Part shown: in pieces, positions 17,261 through 20,208 of the stretch
Layout: each line of letters opens with the position of its first letter
How positions within the stretch are numbered: position 1 is the first letter of the stretch
Origin: Alphaproteobacteria bacterium
GTDB taxonomy: Bacteria; Pseudomonadota; Alphaproteobacteria; ATCC43930; CGMCC-115725
Reading direction: 5' to 3'
DNA length: 20,208 nt
Assembly: GCA_030039775.1 (NCBI GenBank)
Contig: JASHUX010000424.1
Span: 1 to 20,208 of the forward strand
Made by a program: the position numbers and the translations under genes
Notes under the pieces: model-generated
Seen by the model: the letters and a program-made list of their open reading frames with translations, nothing else
What the model was told of the DNA's origin: nothing
Database searches by the model: none

Positions 17261-19089
17261 GCCTCGACTCCGACACCGACGATCCAAGACGGAACCTTTC
17301 AGCACTTCGCTGGGACGCCGCCTGGATTGATCCGGCGTTGCGGCGGATGGCGGAGGCGGCGGCGGAACGCGCGGGTATCGGTGTCGAGTCATGGATCGAG
17401 CGCGCTATCCGCAAGCAGTGCGGCATGCCGGAGGCGCGCTATCCCGCCCAGCCGGCGGTGGCAGCGCCTGCGAATTTCTCCGCCGCACTCAGTGGTGCAA
17501 GGCGCAATGTCGCCCAGGAGCCCGTCGCGCCGCAGCTCCGCGCGCCGCCGCGCAGTGCAGCGCAGTCGGGTCCGCGTCGCGGTGTCGAGGACGAGGAACC
17601 CCTGGCGCTGACGGAGTTGGTCGACCGTGTCCCCGACCGCCTGCCACGACGTCCGCCGCAACCCCGACCGCAGCCGCAACCGCAACCACGCGGCATGTCG
17701 GTGTTCTGGGCCGCGGGCATCGCCGCGGTACTAGCGTTTCTCGCCGTGATGGCGGTGCGCGACCCGGGCTTGTTGGAGGGACGTTTCCTTACCGCCGACA
17801 ATCAGACCGACCGTATCGGCGCGCCGGCGACCGATGCGGACAAAGAGGCGGTGCCATTGCATGTGACGACCGCGAAGCCGGCGGACAATCCCACCCGCGT
17901 CGCCATTCTGCCGCCGCCGTCGGCGATCACGACGCTGCCCGGCGACAACGCCGGCCCGACGGTTGCCCGCGCGACGGATCTCCCGCCGCCGATCGCGAAG
18001 TCGCCAAGCAATGTGGCGGTGCAGCCAGCCTCACCCGGCATGGTCGCCGAGATTCCGCCACCGCCGACCGTGACCGTACCGGAGACCAACGCGCCGTCGA
18101 CGCAAACCACGGCCGCGGCGCCGGGTCCGGTACCGGTAATGCCGCCGGAGCCAGTAAAGAAGACAGCACCACCGGTGCAAATGGCCGCGCTACCCTCACC
18201 ATCGCCGGCGCCTTCTCCTGGACCGGACGCGTCGGTAGCTGCAACGGCGCCGCAGCCTCTGGTGGTTGCGCCGCCCGAAACAACGCCACCCGCGCCCGCG
18301 TCATCGTCAGTCGCGGTGCAACCGCTGGCCCCAGTTGTGGCACCGGCCTCGGCGCCGGCGACTGCCGCTACGGCGTCAGGGCCGCAATCGGTCGCCACCG
18401 AGGCGCCAAGCCAAGTGGCGATGGCCCCGGCCGCCGTCCCGGCACCGCCGCCCGCGCCCGCGCATCAAGACGGACCTGCCGCCGACGCGGCCGCCGATGC
18501 ACGGTTGGCCGCCGACCTCGAGGCGAAAGTCCGCGCGGGCGATCATGTCGCCGAGTATCGGCTTGGCATCCTGTACGCCTTGGGCAAGGGCGTGACGCGA
18601 GACTATGACCGTGCCGCGAAGCTGCTGCGGGCCTCGGCGGAATCCGGTTTGGCCGAAGCCGAATACGATTACGGCGTGCTGTGCGATAAGGGCCTTGGCG
18701 TGCCGCGCGACGCGGCGGAGGCCGCTCGCTGGTACGGCAAGGCGGCGCAGAAAGGGCATCCGCCGGCGGCGCTCAATCTTGGCTATGCCTATGCTGAAGG
18801 CTTGGGCGTCACGCGCAATCTGCCGGAAGCCGCACGCTGGTTCCGTCGTGCGGCCGAGGCTGGCCTGATCAACGCCCAATTCAACCTCGCCTATATGTAC
18901 GAACAAGGCGCGGGCCTGACCAAGTCGGCAATCGACGCCTATGCTTGGTACAGCATCGCGGCGGAAAGAGGCGACCAGGGCGCACAGCAAGCATTGGATC
19001 GCATCGCGGCAAAATTGACGCCGCGCGAACTGCAGACGGCCAAGGCGCGAATCAAGGCGATGAAGCGCTCGATCCGGGTCCAGAGCTGA
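17257..19089 (+). CDS. Single-pass membrane protein with PodJ-like N-motif and periplasmic Sel1 repeats
   Basis: The 610 residues show, in order: the same kind of N-terminal motif as the preceding gene (residues 23-54, WIDPALRRMAEAAAERAG, VESWIERAIRKQ); a basic Pro-rich stretch (PRPQPQPQPRG); a membrane helix at 149-167; a Pro/Ala/Thr/Val-rich region at 170-415; four Sel1-type repeats at about 429-572 (LGILYALGKGV, YGVLCDKGLGV, LGYAYAEGLGV, LAYMYEQGAGL); and a short helical tail. Positive charge before the helix predicts an inside N-terminus and periplasmic repeats. This layout recalls PodJ and other Sel1 localisation factors of alphaproteobacteria, although the long coiled coil is missing. 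ATG 17257 overlaps the previous stop, and the 3' end overlaps ispE by 38 bases. Confidence 0.85.
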   Translation: MSLDSDTDDPRRNLSALRWDAAWIDPALRRMAEAAAERAGIGVESWIERAIRKQCGMPEARYPAQPAVAAPANFSAALSGARRNVAQEPVAPQLRAPPRSAAQSGPRRGVEDEEPLALTELVDRVPDRLPRRPPQPRPQPQPQPRGMSVFWAAGIAAVLAFLAVMAVRDPGLLEGRFLTADNQTDRIGAPATDADKEAVPLHVTTAKPADNPTRVAILPPPSAITTLPGDNAGPTVARATDLPPPIAKSPSNVAVQPASPGMVAEIPPPPTVTVPETNAPSTQTTAAAPGPVPVMPPEPVKKTAPPVQMAALPSPSPAPSPGPDASVAATAPQPLVVAPPETTPPAPASSSVAVQPLAPVVAPASAPATAATASGPQSVATEAPSQVAMAPAAVPAPPPAPAHQDGPAADAAADARLAADLEAKVRAGDHVAEYRLGILYALGKGVTRDYDRAAKLLRASAESGLAEAEYDYGVLCDKGLGVPRDAAEAARWYGKAAQKGHPPAALNLGYAYAEGLGVTRNLPEAARWFRRAAEAGLINAQFNLAYMYEQGAGLTKSAIDAYAWYSIAAERGDQGAQQALDRIAAKLTPRELQTAKARIKAMKRSIRVQS

Positions 19090-19921
19090 GCACACTGGCG
19101 GCGACCCACCAAGACGGATGAGCCTCGCGCAGTCGGCGTGCCGCGGTCGCGGCTCCGTCGGATGCGGCGAACAATGCGAAGCATGTTGCGCCGCTGCCGG
19201 ACATGCGAACCAACAGCGCGCCATCGATTGCCGCCAAGGCGCGGAGCACCGTCCCGATCTCCGGCAAGAGCGCGATCGCGGCGCCGGTTAAATCATTGTT
19301 TCGCTCGGCAAGGCTCCTGGCGAACGCGGGGGTGCCATCCGGGATGGGAAATCGCGCCGGCGGCGAGAACGGGCCCTTGAATGCGCGGTAGACCGACGCG
19401 GTCGGCAACGCGACGCCGGGATTGACCAATACAACGCCGCACCGCGGCAATGCGCCTGCGCGGTCTATGCGATCGCCGACTTCACTTATCCACACCGGCC
19501 GCGCCTCTAAACACGCCGGGACGTCGCTGCCGAGCATGCCGGCGATCGATGTTAGGGTCTTCACATCATCGCAGTGCCACAGCCTGGCCAGCGCCTTGAG
19601 GCAAGCGGCCGCATCGCTCGAACCGCCGCCGATGCCCGATGCCACCGGCAGGTTCTTGGTGAGTGAGATCGCGACATCGGGCCGCCGCGCCAACCCGGCG
19701 GCAAAAAGTTCTGCCGCGCGCCAAACCAGGTTGCCGCGGGCGTCGCCCTCGAGCGCGGCCGCGAACGGACCGTCGATGGCAAGGCTTAAATCCGTGGCCG
19801 GCGCGACCGTGACTTCGTCGCCGATCGACGCGAACGCGACCAGTCCGTCGAGTAGATGAAAACCGTCATCCCGCCGGCCGGTAATGTGGAAATAGAGATT
19901 GAGCTTGGCGGGCGCGAAAAT
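19052..19921 (-). CDS. ispE: 4-diphosphocytidyl-2-C-methylerythritol kinase IspE
   Basis: GHMP kinase of the MEP pathway to isoprenoid precursors; it phosphorylates CDP-methylerythritol with ATP. The frame encodes FAPAKLNLYFH at the N-terminus, the nucleotide loop PVASGIGGGSSDAAA at about 92-106, GSDVPACL with the catalytic Asp at about 133, and the C-terminal MSGSGATCFALF. From ATT at 19921 it has 289 residues, the usual family length. The start is odd: a TGA lies in frame nine bases upstream, and between it and the AP(A)K motif there is only CAC CAC ATT TTC. The first standard codon, TTG 19693, would remove the substrate-binding N-terminus. Either ATT is used, or one base is extra near 19916. 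The 3' end overlaps the Sel1 gene. Confidence 0.9.
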   Translation of the reverse strand: MFAPAKLNLYFHITGRRDDGFHLLDGLVAFASIGDEVTVAPATDLSLAIDGPFAAALEGDARGNLVWRAAELFAAGLARRPDVAISLTKNLPVASGIGGGSSDAAACLKALARLWHCDDVKTLTSIAGMLGSDVPACLEARPVWISEVGDRIDRAGALPRCGVVLVNPGVALPTASVYRAFKGPFSPPARFPIPDGTPAFARSLAERNNDLTGAAIALLPEIGTVLRALAAIDGALLVRMSGSGATCFALFAASDGAATAARRLREAHPSWWVAASVLSSGPGSSASSP

Positions 19922-19927
19922 GTGGTG

Positions 19928-20208
19928 TCACCCACCCTTGGCTTGCGGAGCGGCTGGCGATTGCCCCAGCCCGTGTTCGAGTTTGCTTTCGATCTTTGGG
20001 ATTTCGCCCGCCTCGGGCTTGAACAGCAGGGCCCGGTTCCACTGGAACCGCGCCTCGAGATGACGTCCGGTGGCCCAATAGGCGTCGCCGAGATGGTCGT
20101 TGATGGTTGGGTCTTCCGGCACCAGCTCGATCGCGCGTTCGAGATTCTGGGTCGCCTTGCCGTAGTTGCGGAGTCGGAAATAGGCCCAGCCCAGACTGTC
20201 GACGATGT
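19928..20208 (-). CDS. TPR-repeat protein, C-terminal part (5' end beyond window)
   Basis: The C-terminal 92 residues of a longer tetratricopeptide repeat protein. Seen: DSLGWAYFRLRNYGKAT, LERAIELVPEDP, NDHLGDAYWATGRHLEAR and WNRALLFKP, making two full TPR units and part of a third helix, then a charged tail ending QAKGG. This is the usual C-terminus of the large TPR protein found upstream of ispE in alphaproteobacteria, from memory; its role is not established here. Its TGA (19930-19928) is in the same frame as ispE and only six bases before the presumed ATT start of ispE. Confidence 0.9.
   Translation of the reverse strand, partial: IVDSLGWAYFRLRNYGKATQNLERAIELVPEDPTINDHLGDAYWATGRHLEARFQWNRALLFKPEAGEIPKIESKLEHGLGQSPAAPQAKGG

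Noticed and set aside
17391..18608. Plus-strand frame of 405 codons overlapping the Sel1 gene
   Set aside because: Out-of-frame reading of the Pro/Ala-rich region; it gives an Arg/Gly-rich product and starts inside the Sel1 gene, whose membrane helix and repeats are clear.

Overview
The window is about 20.2 kb of GC-rich DNA (roughly 63% by eye) from an alphaproteobacterium. The evidence is the conserved order ymdB, yebC, ruvCAB, ybgC, tolQRAB, pal, cpoB, tilS, ftsH, the zapA and 6S RNA neighbourhood, and protein details such as a TolR with an N-terminal cytoplasmic extension and a YebC of the alphaproteobacterial form. A Rhodospirillales-like lineage fits, but the sequence alone does not settle the order or genus.

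Layout. Positions 1-15.8 kb are almost entirely minus-strand, so transcription runs from high to low coordinates. The block from 11660 down to 1 is a housekeeping chain: yebC, then ruvC-ruvA-ruvB (Holliday junction processing), ybgC-tolQ-tolR-tolA-tolB (envelope constriction machine), then pal, cpoB, tilS (tRNA lysidine synthase) and ftsH (membrane protease, 3' end cut by the window edge). From ruvC to tolB the genes are separated by at most 27 bases and mostly share overlapping stop/start codons. A recognisable promoter precedes pal, and a strong hairpin separates pal from cpoB.

Positions 11.8-13.7 kb hold a small two-helix membrane protein, the phosphodiesterase-like ymdB, a 6S RNA in the gap downstream of zapA, zapA itself, and a 59-residue coiled-coil-like gene immediately upstream of zapA. 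Positions 13.7-15.8 kb look accessory: a GntR/FCD regulator, a MetE-C-domain-type methyltransferase with intact zinc ligands, and the broken 5' end of an amidohydrolase gene.

Positions 16.06-19.09 kb are on the plus strand and hold the least familiar unit. Two translationally coupled genes each begin with the same helix-rich motif, of the kind seen at the start of PodJ-like polarity proteins. The first ends in a ParB/KorB-type DNA-binding domain but lacks the ParB nucleotide-binding domain. The second has one membrane helix, a Pro/Ala-rich linker and four Sel1 repeats predicted to be periplasmic. This pair is the best candidate for an undescribed system.

The right end returns to the minus strand with ispE, which has no canonical start codon in frame and overlaps the Sel1 gene tail to tail, and the last part of a TPR protein in the same frame immediately upstream.
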